This document shows positions 25,578 through 37,200 of a DNA stretch of 64,000 nt, piece after piece. A program made the translations under genes and the position numbers. How positions within the stretch are numbered: the first letter of the stretch is position 1; every line of letters begins with the position of its first letter. Source of the stretch: Phoronis australis (taxonomy: Eukaryota; Phoronida; Phoronidae); assembly GCA_002633005.1 (NCBI GenBank), contig NMRA01000441.1, positions 318,809 through 382,808 of the forward strand. The letters run 5' to 3'. The notes under the pieces were generated by a model. That model was given only the letters and a program-made list of their open reading frames with translations. It did not search any database and had not been told where the DNA came from.

Positions 25578-28379
25578 TTAATCTAATGATAACTACAGTA
25601 AAACTTCCCAATTGAGGTAGCAGTATTATAGATATGTTTATGTTTCCAAATCTTTTTGCATAAGTTTAGTAGCACAAAATGAATGATTTATATACTCTAA
25701 CTAGTCGGATAATGTTTAATAAGTTGTTGGCATTCTATACAGTGCCACACATTGTTTGTCAAAATACTCGTCAATCTGTCAGTTATATAAAATAGACTTG
25801 TTTTGTTCATCGTATTGGGACCACAATTCAAAGCGATTTACACTTCTCATTTTATCTCAGATTTTGCTTCACATGATTTGCCAAGTCGATGATGAAGAAA
25901 TGTAATTTCATTCATCCACGAAATGTTGTGACTTATTGCAAGCCATTTGAACATGCCACTGGACAGCAGCAATATTTGACGGCATGGTGGCCACAGATAT
26001 ATTTGGAGGACTTAAAATTACGCTAAATATGCAGCCTCGTCACATGTGGGTTGGTGTCAATGAATGTTTGTCAAACAAAAAGTTGTTGCCATCTAGCAGT
26101 GCCCAAGAAAATGTTAGTGTTTAGGTTAATGGTGTTTGGAAAAATGATATTGTGGCCAGTGATTCTCTCTCACATGTAGATTAGACATTGTCAAACAGCG
26201 AGTGTTTATTGTTTCTTGAGCTGCACAAAGGTGGCGTGTTACTAGTTGTCTACCATCAGGATCTAGAGTCGAGCCTGCGCATTGTACTTTTTATGTCTTT
26301 ACTTATATTGGCAATTTATCGTGGTCTGAACCTTTCGTGATATTCACTTCTTGATCATGGTCAATTTACAAAATTTTGTTTCTCTGTGTATTGCCATTGT
26401 GGAAATGACAGAGCATTTCCGTAGATTAAATTAACATGTCCTGTTAGTTAGTTTGCATTCTGCATTCAAGTCTCACATTTGAAACGCGCACCAATTTGGT
26501 AATCTCAGTAATGTAATAATTTCAACTCACTTTCATTACTCGTTGTTGCACAATGTTTAAATTGGGAGTTGAACTTTTTATTTTTACAGTTCACTATAAT
26601 TGATATTATTGCCAGTGAATCAATTTAGGTATACTTGTAGTCTTGTACTAGGCATTTTTGCTTCATGACAATGTATATAAAGCAGCTTTACTTTGTTGTA
26701 TTAAGGACAGCTTTAGTAATGTGACCATAACCTCGGGACATCCCATTTCTCAATGTATTGTCATTTTGATTTGATTGCGTGATGCTACAAAACTCTTAGA
26801 CTAGTTGTGAAAAAAGGCAAGTCAAGGTTGTGTAGGACCTTAGAAATGTGTTCCATTTTTGTCAACTTCGGAACATCTCATCTCAGAAATGCTGATTGTA
26901 TTGTCATTAAACTTTCAGAAAAATGTTTCATTTTGCGTGAGAGGCTATCAAAAATAAGTAGGATTTATACGACTTCTATGAATTTTTTATATTTGCAAAA
27001 AAACGAAATCGAAACAATTTAGAAAACTGTAACAGCATTTTTGAGTTTTTATCTTGAACATTACGTAATTTGGTCAAAGTTATTGATCCTGTTGTTTTGC
27101 TAAGAATGTACGTTTCTTTTTTGCTAAACTTTCCTAAAAAGCAAGATCATCCATGACCTAATGAGTGGCAGGTTGGTATGAAGTCAAAAATAAAATTCTA
27201 CTGAATTTCTAATTTCAGACAATACATTTCTTTTGTGGAGTTAAATTCTCTAGTTTCATAGATATTCAGCTAAGTGTACAGACCCGTCGAAAAGATCCCA
27301 CATAACCCCGCCACTTCTCGTTTTCTAGCGTGGTTTTACTGTGATCGGAATGGAGTTCAGGTTTAATTCTCACTTCATGAACCATTTCATCGGTCTTTAA
27401 AGAGGTCCTCATTTTACCCACTGAAGCAGTGCTCAATATAGCTTTAAGGTGACAAGTTGCCCGTGTTCACTTTGCGGAATCCAGCGCATGCTGATTTTAT
27501 ATGCTCATTTTGAGAAATGTTTATATTGTCTCAGCTTATTAGGTGATCAAGAGGAAGTAAAGGGCTTAATGATTAAGTACCAGGTGTTTTAACGGATCTA
27601 CGAGTCAACAAGTGGCCAGTGTTTTTTCTAGAGGTATCTGTTTTTTATTGTATTTTTACTGATTAGTATGTCTTATCCGATGGTTGCTTTGTTGTATTGT
27701 GTTGATACAAGTAGTCATATAGCTCACATTTAATCTTGACTATGGCAATGTTAAATGTCTGTACATTTACATTGAGGGGTATATTTTAAGACCAAATGCT
27801 GTGCCATTTGCAAACTGCAACTCAATTCATTTATTTTGAAATTGCTTACATTATTATAACCAAGATTTGTACTATGGTATGACAACTCACTTCTGGTCCA
27901 AAAAGTTGAAGAAGTATACTCATCCTTTCTGTTGAGGTACACGGAGAAACAGCTGTTATGGTGTCTTTTGTCCTTGAATAAAATTTTGAGCTCAGGCAGT
28001 TGTTTCACGTTTAGATTATAATACAGAAAAGGTTAATAAAAAATTGATTTGTTTTAGGCAGTCATCAGAAGTTCAGTAATTGTAATTCTTCACGGATTTA
28101 GCACACAATATGGCGGACAAGTGGAATGTCTTTTTGTCAATTTTCTCTACAAAAGTAAAGAACATTTATAAGATGATTTGTACTGCGTAGATGTCATAAA
28201 ACAATATTTTTTACTCTGCGCGTGCAAGCGTAGAGTACTGTTGTTCCTGGGTTTTCTTCAATTTTATTCTTATTCTTTTTTTCTTCCGACCAACTTTGAC
28301 ACTTATAAACTCCAAAGTGGTTGCAGGTATGCTCTTCAAATTCAACATATGATTTTAGGCAGTATATAAATTTTGATTC
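25578..28379. other. DHTKD1 3' flank and intergenic DNA, no gene seen
   Basis: AT-rich DNA after the DHTKD1 stop. It must contain the 3' UTR. AATAAA occurs at about 27188 and 27976, but neither can be assigned as the polyadenylation signal. Open frames up to 85 codons lack recognisable similarity, and no RNA gene was recognised. Confidence 0.6.
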
Positions 28380-28564
28380 ATTATATAATGATTTTCCACA
28401 ATGCACCGGCAGAGGTCATTTGGTGCAAAGGTCATGTAATTTTCAAAATGCTACTCCTTTATTTAAAAAGCTATTCTTTTCAAATTCGGTACACATGTAT
28501 AAGTCAATACGGCAATTTAAAAAATTACTTTTCTAAGTAATCAGGTCATTCAATCAGGTTAAAC

Positions 28565-28577
28565 AGGTCAAAGGTCA
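28565..28577 (+). promoter_or_regulatory. Perfect DR1 nuclear-receptor-type site in satellite unit 1
   Basis: AGGTCA-A-AGGTCA is the canonical direct repeat with one-base spacing bound by RXR, HNF4 and PPAR-type dimers. Equivalent positions in later units read AGGTGA-A-AGGTCA (28983), AGGTCA-A-AGGTCA (29407) and AGGTCG-A-AGGTTA (29843). Binding is untested; the match may be incidental to a repeat rich in AGGTCA. Confidence 0.45.
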
Positions 28578-29406
28578 TTAGGTGCAAACAAAGATTTTGA
28601 GCTAGACACTTCAAATTCACAGGTCTGATTGGCACATGTAATTCAATTCGGAATCCAAAGTTTTAGGTCATTTAGTGCAAACATGGGGTCATTAGGTGCA
28701 TTTTTCTTCTGAAAATTTGACCTTTTCATTCACCAAGTATTCTGATGTGTCAGCTGTTAGACTAGTAAGTGTGATTCTCAGCATTAAACACATTGGGCTT
28801 TGCAATAATTCTCAAGATGCTAATAATGCACCGGATAGGGTCAATTAGTGCAAAGGCCATCTAACGTATATATCTCATGTTTTTCAAGGAATTCTTTTCA
28901 ATTTCAACACACTGGGGTAAGTCAGCCTGCCAATTGAACACCCTACTTTACTACGCAATAGGCCTTACTAATCAGAAAAAATAGGTGAAAGGTCATTGAG
29001 TGCAAACTAAAATTTTCAGCTAGACACTTTAAATTCACTAGTCTGATTAGTATGTCTAATTCAATTTGAAATATGAAGTTTCAGGTCATTTAGTGCAACC
29101 ATGGGGTCATTAGGTGCATTTTTATTCTGAAAATTTGACCTTTTCATTCAGCAAGTAGTCTGATGTGTCAACCGTGATTCTCAGCATTAAATATACTTTT
29201 CACGGACATTGCAATAGTTCTACTAAAAGGGCTTGTAATGCAGTGGATAGGGTCAATTAGTGCAAAGGTCATCTACTTTTGAAAATTTTATTTCTACATT
29301 TTTCAAGGAATTCTCTTCAATTCCAGCACATTGATGTAAACCTACATGCCAATGAACTTAGAAATATCTACTTTACTAAGCAATAGGGTCATCCAATCAG
29401 AGAAAT

Positions 29407-29419
29407 AGGTCAAAGGTCA
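29407..29419 (+). promoter_or_regulatory. Perfect DR1 nuclear-receptor-type site in satellite unit 3
   Basis: A second exact AGGTCA-A-AGGTCA, about 842 bp (two units) after the first, at the same place in the repeat unit. Confidence 0.45.
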
Positions 29420-30190
29420 TTGAGTGCAAACTAAAATTTTGAGTTAGACACTTCAAATTCCAAGGGCTGATTGGTACGTCTAATTCAATTTGAAATACAA
29501 AGTTTCAGGTCATTTAGTGCAACCATGGGGTCATTAGGTGCATTTTTCTTCAAAAAATTTCAGTCCTTTTCATTCACCAAGTATTCTGATGTGTCGACCG
29601 TTAGACAACTGTGATTCTCAGCATTAAACACACTTTTCACGGGTTTTGAAATAATTATCCTAAAGACGCTTGTAATGCACCGGATAGGGTCAATTAGTGC
29701 AAAGGTCAACTAACGTTCAAAATGTTATATCTACTACATTTTTCAAGGAATTCTTTTCAAGTTCAGCACACTGGTGTAAGTCAACATGCCAATCGAACGC
29801 CCTACTTTACTACGCAATAGGCCCAACCACAATCAGAAAAATAGGTCGAAGGTTATTGAGTGCAAATTAAAATTTTGAGTTAGCGACTTCAAATCTACAT
29901 ATCTGTTCAGTAAATGCGAATGAGTTTGAATTCTAAATTACCGGGTCATTTGGTGCACCCATGGGGTCATTAAGTGCATTTTTCTTCGCAAAGTTTGACC
30001 AATTCATTCATGTTGTATTCTGAAGTGCTTAAAGTAAATATTTGTGATTCTTGTCATTAACCACACTTTTAATCGAGTTTACAATTATTCCCCTTATGGG
30101 GGTCCTAATGCACTGAAAGAGGTCAATTAGTGGAAAGGTCATCGAAATATTAACATATAATTTCTCCTACAATTTTAAAGAATTCCTTTT

Positions 30191-31130
30191 CATATTGATA
30201 AAGGGGTTGCTGTCACTTCCCATAACAATTCCTTTAATACGCACGCGCAGAGTCCATTATTGTCACGCCCGCCGTGACAATAATCTTTCTAGTATTAAAA
30301 GTTGTTATTACATTCAGCAATGTAACAAATAGAAAAATTAAAATTTTGGCAATTGTGCAAAATAGGTTAAGAATTACGGTGAAAACTGGAACTCTGAACA
30401 CACCTCAAGTCAAAAATTTGCCACGTGATTCTTTCCCTCTTCAGAACTTACAGCTGATCCGAGATAAATATACCAACAAGACTTCTACGAACTATCGTAA
30501 TAATGTTGCTTTTATTTTTCACGAAGTTTGTATTCTCGAAATGCATCCATTGAGCCAGTTACCACACATGAATATGTTTCACCAGGTCATGAATCAATGT
30601 GGGCAAGGAGTTCAAGCTTTGGATAATTGTTGCTTGAGTTTTGAACACTATGCAATATTCACCTAGCCCATTCACGAACCAACTGTTAAAATTAAAAAAA
30701 AGAAAATGTCCTCAAGTTAGGTACCAAAGTCAGGGGAAGACTTACGACTTATAAGATAATGTACAAGAACGCACCACTCGTGCTGAGTACCATGAATTTT
30801 GTGTTTCAGGAGATCCAAAGTGACCTTGTGCAAATCCAGTCGTGTTCCATGAACCATATTACACACAGATTCATTTTAGCCAAATGCAAGAGGTGCAGTT
30901 AAATTTTCAGGAAACGCAGAGAAATAGTAGAATAAAACAGCTTCAATCTATCGACTACAGTTGTCTAATATTCAGGTTCATAATCAGTGCCGGATTTATA
31001 ATGTGGGTGCAATTGCCCCCCCCCCCCTTTACAGAGGGCTCCTTTGTTTATACTTAAAACATCACTTTGCTATCAGAACTACGAGATTTATTTGTTACAT
31101 TCGGTATTTCCAAATAGATTATCATGGCTG
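30191..31130. other. Unassigned DNA after the satellite
   Basis: A 130-codon plus-strand open frame at 30274-30666 has no recognisable domain and no homology that I recall. A C-run at about 31016-31027 follows CAGTGCCGGATTTATAATG, which resembles one end of the MITE family described near 41727-47014. Nothing else was recognised. Confidence 0.4.
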
Positions 31131-31830
31131 TTTAAATTAGTAATGCTAAGGAAATCCGATCACAAAATTTCCTCCACAACATTTCACAAATAAATGTATC
31201 ATAGACTCTATGTTCAGAGCAAATTGTACACAAGTCATTTTCTTGAACTTTAATTAACGTTAAAAAGACATTTGTTGTTATAAGACTGCGTACAATTTTG
31301 TACTGGAAATACCTTAAATATGAACCTAACGTTAAAACATAAGGTAATCGATAAATTTTGGACCAATGAAAGTCATGAAGAGCAGTAAGGTTTAAATATC
31401 TAACCCACTTCTGCAGGGCCCTGTCCACATGCCTATTTGGGGCTTCCAAATTTCTGATAAATGTCTACCTATAGTTTGAGCACTCCGTTTTAGCACTGAC
31501 AATATGCAACAGTGGAGTCAAAACTGTTGGAAATTTTTGTTTTATATATTCAGATTGGAAAAGAATATCCAACCCGGCAAATTTGTCGGACTGACTTCAC
31601 AAACCTGTAATGGTCCAAAACGTACCCTTTATACCAAATTTTCTTTTTAATGGTTGTAAATAGTCGTTTGTTTCATCATCATTTAGCAAATCTCTCATCT
31701 TTCTTGAATCTTTTTTATAACACTGTCGAATAAAGTCAAGTTTTATGTTTGTGTTAAACCATAGGGGCTCATGCAGTGATACTATAATCTGTGTCTGGAA
31801 CGTGACACGTTACAAATTTCTTCCATGCTT
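31130..31830 (-). mobile_element. Non-LTR retrotransposon (LINE) 3' fragment
   Basis: The minus strand encodes a 105-codon frame (31132-31449) with VLTLGSYLRYFQYKIVRS, then NDLCTICSEH and a tryptophan-containing tail. This is the pattern of the zinc-binding region after a LINE reverse transcriptase. Further upstream on that strand (about 31580-31790), in a shifted frame, are PLWFNTNIK and MRDLLNDDETNDYLQPL, typical of the preceding stretch. Frameshifts separate the blocks, so the copy is dead. It lies between the satellite and the CARD gene. Confidence 0.65.
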
Positions 31831-32685
31831 ACTAGAGCTAATGTTTTAATAATTGTGTCAAAGCCCAATAACTCCCCAAGTTCTGAGCAAATTTTTAATT
31901 TCACCCATCTACTTGTTATCTCATTGGTCAGTTAGTTCTCTTTTACGTCAGTGAGCGTGGCCTACGGCAGCTCATTCAACTATTTCCTTGATTCTCTCCA
32001 GACGTGATGTGTTTTCATCTTCAATAAATTTTCCCACTCCCCATCCCATGGGTTATTGTTTGACAATTTCAAATGAAGTTCATCCATTTTCTGTTACGCC
32101 CTGCATGCGTTTTCTCATCACTCCTTTGTTGTTATTGCATGCTACTCTGAACACTTCTATGTACGAGCCTTATACCCATCTTCCAGATTTTTCTTTTGTG
32201 TTTTGGCTTGATGGCGCCGTCACGGATTGAAGTGAGCTAGTCGTTATTCATGGTCTTGGCTGAACGTGTTTGATGAGATAAATGCAGTCGCAAACCAACA
32301 CGCCTGTTTAGCCAACAACGAACAATAAGTGACTTTTTAAAATTGAAAAGTAAATTGTAGCCGTCCTTGAATTTTCAAAATCGATACATTAAAAGATAAA
32401 TTAGTGAATATAAGTTGTCTTCAGAATCGCTGTTACGCCACGAGAATCTGTTCAGGACGGGTTAGTCACAGTCAGGCTTAGGCTCGCTTGTAAGCGTTGG
32501 GGTAACAAAACCCGGAAGGTTAGCAAACTAACATATACATTTGTAGACGAGATTGGAACATTCCATACGTTGATTGCGGTAGTTTCGTGGAATCGAATCT
32601 GTACACAACCATTCCAGCCGAAGAAACAATTGTTAATTGGCCCATATTAGCAGAGATTTTCACGATTAACTGAATCCACTGCACT
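31831..32685. other. Unassigned intergenic DNA
   Basis: No gene, tandem repeat or inverted repeat recognised. The 80-codon frame at 31988 has no similarity that I know. Confidence 0.4.
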
Positions 32686-33480
32686 TTCAACCTCTCCGCC
32701 TAACGTCCCACCAACTTTCTACAGTCGGTATGCTGAGGACACGTTTGCTGCTTCTGACAAAAAAGAAATATGTGACCTTTTCCGCCTTGAGTTCATCAAC
32801 CACATTCATCTCAATGTATCGTTGAATAAGAAATAATTTTATACTTCCTTTCTTGATGTGTTGGTTTCCGGACTGGAGGACAGTTTTAGTGTGATTTCCG
32901 TTTATCGTAAACCAACTTTTCTCAAGTCTGTACAATGAATGAGATCAGTCTTGAAATTGTTCAATCTAGTCAAATATCTCCTGCACAGAGCGTGACGCAA
33001 TTCACTGCGATGACCGTTTACTTTACGGGGGATGTACCTTAATAAAAAACCTACTCACGTTATTTCCTGGATTCTTGTCAACAAATTTTTACTTAACTAA
33101 TTTGTATGCTCCTGCTAATAACATATGCCAACAGCTGTTCATGAGTGCATAAACCACCGTTGTTTTCAAAGGCCAGTCCAGCTACAGTGTCTCAAACCAC
33201 AAATACACCGCCTCGTTAGTAGAACTGAAATCAAGACACCTGCGTTTTGAAGACGGGCAAACTCTTCCAAACTGTTCAAACTTATATGTAAATCTATTTT
33301 TTTTAATACTAGCCAGCCCTGATTGCAAACAAGACTATCCGCAGAGTCGCTTATAGTTAGAACACAAAACCTCCAACAGCGCTGTTCTTCGTCGACTCTA
33401 CCATCCACCATGAAATTGATTTTGATTAAAACACGTATATTATGTGGCAACAATAGACCCTGAACCTTAAAAAGCGTACA
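32686..33480 (+). mobile_element. Penelope-like reverse-transcriptase remnant
   Basis: In one frame the plus strand reads PPTFYSRYAEDTFAAS, FRLEFINHIHLN, YTSFLDVLVSGL and VISVYRKPTF. This is the order of the active-site and downstream motifs of Penelope-like reverse transcriptases, where R-Y-(V/A)-D-D-T-F, F-L-D-V and YRKPTF are typical. The catalytic YVDD is changed to YAED and stops interrupt the frame. LLHRACRIHCDDRLL follows at about 32970-33020 in the order expected. A dead fragment. Confidence 0.65.
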
Positions 33481-34050
33481 GCTACACGTCCTCTATTCTA
33501 AAGCCTCGCTTTTTGAATAACAATGAGTACCAAGTTACAACCCTGGTCTTGACTCCCGCCAATCTTCTGTGTCCTGTACCCTTGTCATTTTGTGACTATC
33601 ATTCTAGTGTTTGGTCATTCTGCAGTGTTCACCTTCTAGGTGCGCACTAGCTTTTCCACTGTCGATGTTTTGAGCAAATGAACGAAATGTCTGGACCTTG
33701 AATGTAATATAATAGAGCTGTAAATATGACAGGCCACCGCAAACGTGACCAATCAATGGACTACTTGACGACAGTGTCAAGAATGAAGCTACGAGCAGGT
33801 ATCGTCCATGTTCGACAGTGAGAGAATGAACTACTGGAACCGTGTTCGAAGTGCCAGGTTTCAAGAGAATGAAACCAATGGCAATGCACGTACCCAATTT
33901 CAAAACCTATAGTAGTGGTCTTTTTATGATTTCAATAATGAAAAATATCCATTATTTGGAATCATGAAGGGAACACTGACTATTTATATTTAGCTTGATG
34001 AATCAGAAATAAGGAAATTAACCTCTTTCTAAAGCTGTACAAACATGAAC
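33481..34050. other. Unassigned DNA upstream of the palindrome
   Basis: No feature recognised. The 99-codon minus-strand frame at 33604-33903 has no similarity that I know. Confidence 0.4.
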
Positions 34051-34106
34051 AAAAGAGAATAAACAACTACTAGGCTTCGAAGCCTAGTAGTTGTTTATTC
34101 TCTTTT
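34051..34106. repeat. Perfect 56-bp palindrome (28-bp arms, no spacer)
   Basis: AAAAGAGAATAAACAACTAC followed by TAGGCTTC is mirrored exactly on the opposite strand, with the centre between 34078 and 34079. It ends 189 bp before the CARD gene start codon, so it may lie in the promoter or 5' UTR. It could form a cruciform or an RNA hairpin, or be the fused ends of a transposon. Confidence 0.95.
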
Positions 34107-34295
34107 CAGGTAAGGAAAAGATTCCAATCAAATCTTGCAAGAAATATTATTGTTTTGTATTTAAAGCACGAAAAATACAATAAAGAATAACAGGCATTAA
34201 GGAATAAATGCCTCCACTGCCAACAAGAACAAAACTAGAAAAGTATCAGCGCACATTCAGTTGACTTTTAAGAGCAACGGCGTTTTAAAGTAAAA

Positions 34296-37200
34296 ATGGA
34301 AGAACGACACAAGAAATTGCTTTACTCTGTGGTGAGACAACTGAACGACGTGACCATAGAGGATTTATTCCTCAGCAGTCTACTAGCGAAAGATGCTATC
34401 ACAGTGGCTATGTATCAAAGAGTTATGGTACGTTGTGAGTTCTAGCAGTCGTGAAATTTAACTGAAAAAACACGTTTGTAAATAGTTGAGAATTTTTGAT
34501 ATAACATTCAGTTTTATAACTGCAGAGTTATTTGTTTTGTGTCTACTTCTGTTTTTATACATAGTTGCGCCGTATCAAAACTGGCGATTTATCAGCCTAG
34601 GCAAGATTTAAATTCCTGTCAGTGATGGCTCACTTGAAAAGCTAATTTAAATGATGATTGCTGTTTTATTTGTCTACAGTTCATTCACCTAGAAGTTATA
34701 ATCTTGAATATAGACTAGACAGTAAAGAACGTCACTTTTGCGTTAGAATGACAAAATTGTCAATCAATTTTAAAGATTTCCAGTGGTGGGTATGATGTCA
34801 TTACAGCCGCGGGTTCTGTCGCTCAGTAACTTTTCCAGAAGTGAGGGGAGCTGAACGTGCGATAACATCTGGCCCTTTTGGTAACTGCCCAGCTCAGTCA
34901 TTGTCCCGTATGATAACTAGCAGGCCAATTATCTCCCAGGCTTCCATGGAAACGAATGGTGGTTTACCGAACGGGTATGAACACAGTCAAACCCAGTGCG
35001 TTGGTAATCCGTTTGGACAGAATAGATTGTCTTAACTTCTGTTGTAGTTGGGCGATTTAGGCGATTCAAAAACGGAACATGATCAGCATTTGACGAGGAA
35101 TTTAGAAATCGTGCTATTGGTTTATGTTCAAACATGATATAACTTAACTTTCATTTTTAACAGCACAGCCCAGTCAGGCTAGATACCATCTTAGATTAGA
35201 GCAATTATCGAACAAAAGAGTGCAGGCCCTTCAACCATAAATGCCAGTATGGAGTTAATCAGTCGTGTAAGATATTGGCTACGGGGGGTAAACTTCCCAA
35301 CTTGTTCATGTTGGGATATATAGAATCGAACAATTAAGTTGGGAGCAACGGGATGTCGCCGTCATGTTCTGTTCATTAGAAACTCGGCCCGTTTTACAGC
35401 CCCTTGCATTTCGTCAATAGATTTGTAGAAGAACCGCTGTCGTCAGGAAATCTGTTTATCTGGAACGCTGCTTGGAATACAGCCGCAATTACTGTATTTG
35501 CGACTTCAAAAACACGTCTGTGGCCAAACTAAATTAAAAATGTGGACTAAAACGGGTGTTTTTTTCGAGCTGCTTGTATTCTGAAATTAAACTTTCATAT
35601 GGACCTATGTTAAGGCCTTTTATCCGGAGCGATAAGGCAACCGTACCCGTTGATGAAAGTAGTTCCATTATGTTACTACTAGGCCTACTGTTACTACTTC
35701 TGCTACTGGCACTGCTATTGCGACTGCTACTAAACATACAAAAGCTACTTTTATCCCACGATCTTCTCAAGAACCACCCTACCCCCACAGAATTCGTTTC
35801 AACAGGTACACACGTCTTCGTTTCGTTAAGTGCAATCGCATTTTTATTCGGTAACCGACCTATTTTAGTTTAACCTAGGACCAGTATGTATATTACTCCC
35901 ATTTTAACCTGGTTCCCGGGCCTCACACTCTGACGTCACGGATAGCGTATGAAGGTCCTCGCTGGTTCCCTGCGTGTCGGCTCGCCGTAGCAGACCAATC
36001 TAGAAGGTCTGTGCAGGAGTCAAATTTTAGTTAGAACGATTTTTGGTCGTGGCGCTTGAAGCTTTATCGGGTGTTTTGTGCGACTGAGCGTCATAAAATT
36101 GGATGCCTATCTACGTGGCAACGTGAACTATTGTATTCGCAACACCGTTTACACCATTAATGCCGTTTACATTACAAAAGTTGACACTATTTTTGGAGAA
36201 GACTGCGCTTTTAAATTATTAGCGCAGGGTTTTGAAATGATTTTTGAAAAAAAATGTAGATTTATAAAGAATGAATGAAAAAAAATTAATTTTAAGTCAA
36301 TGTTTACTAGATATTGTGGTCTGAGAAATTGTAGAAGCACACTTTGCAAGTAATTTATCTTTAAATGTTAATACTGCGTCAACAGTCATTCTTTTTTGGG
36401 AGAGGATTTGGCGAACTGTCAACTATTGCAAGCCCCAAGCTTTGCCGTTTTTTGTTAAAGTTAACCTTTGATCACGCCTGCTGATCCCTGGTGTCACAGA
36501 ATAGCCCATCAGTGCAGTTTGAGGGACGGTCAGACTGTGGTCTTGGTGTCGTGGCTGGTATGGTAAACTTTACTGAAACATGATCAGTGGCGTAGAAAGT
36601 GGGGTTTGGGAAGGGCAGCTGCTCCCGGACAGCAGCAGAAGGAGGGCAGCTGAAAGGGCCCCAAATGGGCGCCCGCCGGGGGCACCAAACAGTAGAAACC
36701 GGAGGTGGGGGTGCCAAATAGACATCGGGAGGTAGCTGTATAGGAAGTAAACGGATTTCGACTAAGGGCGAGGGGCGGTCACACAGCTACACAATCGGGG
36801 TGCATCAAGGAGCGTTTGTCTCAATCAGGGTGCCGAGGAGGTGTTGACAGGCGGGGGGCGCATGTTTGAGCGTCAATTGGATTCCGAATTGCACAACCTC
36901 GATTGCATTGTAAGATCGCTTCACGGGTTAGCGCAAGTACTGCATATTTGAGTTGTGGATCACGAAACTTATGTGTCCGTGATGTCTAGCTGTGTTTTCT
37001 TCATGTTCAGTAGTTATTTTGAGTTCGAAGTTACTACAAATCAGCGAAACAACGAAGGGATTTTTTACTTCGGAATTTATTGGAAAAGAGGTTCACATAA
37101 GCGTTATCAATATCTACTGTGGCAATATCGAATCCAACTTATAAAAAATTGTCCGATATTCTAGAAAAGCAAAGCACTGATCTTACAATTATTTACGGGA

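Larger units (their letters stand above)
28380..30190. repeat. Satellite-like tandem array, ~430-bp unit, more than four copies
   Basis: The anchor ATGCACCGG followed by AGGTC or GGGTC recurs at 28401, 28826, 29238, 29675 and 30118, giving periods of 425, 412, 437 and 443 bp. Each unit carries several copies of a submotif GGTCATTTAGTGCA or GGTCATTAGGTGCA, plus shared blocks such as TTTTCATTCACCAAGTATTC and TGATGTGTC. The last unit is the most diverged. It lies between DHTKD1 and the CARD gene. This is a local tandem array and not a CRISPR: units are long, diverged and without unique spacers. Confidence 0.9.

Noticed and set aside
28380-30190. CRISPR array
   Set aside because: Units are ~430 bp and diverged, there are no unique short spacers, and the genome is eukaryotic.
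30274-30666. 130-codon plus-strand frame
   Set aside because: No domain, no convincing start context and no neighbour that explains it; left as unassigned DNA.
35675-35740. Leu-rich run as a signal peptide or membrane segment
   Set aside because: It comes from a low-complexity triplet-like stretch in an intron, with no gene around it.
35932-35939. CRE site TGACGTCA as a regulatory element
   Set aside because: A single 8-base match 1.5 kb inside an intron is expected by chance in a window of this size; noted in the intron entry but not called.
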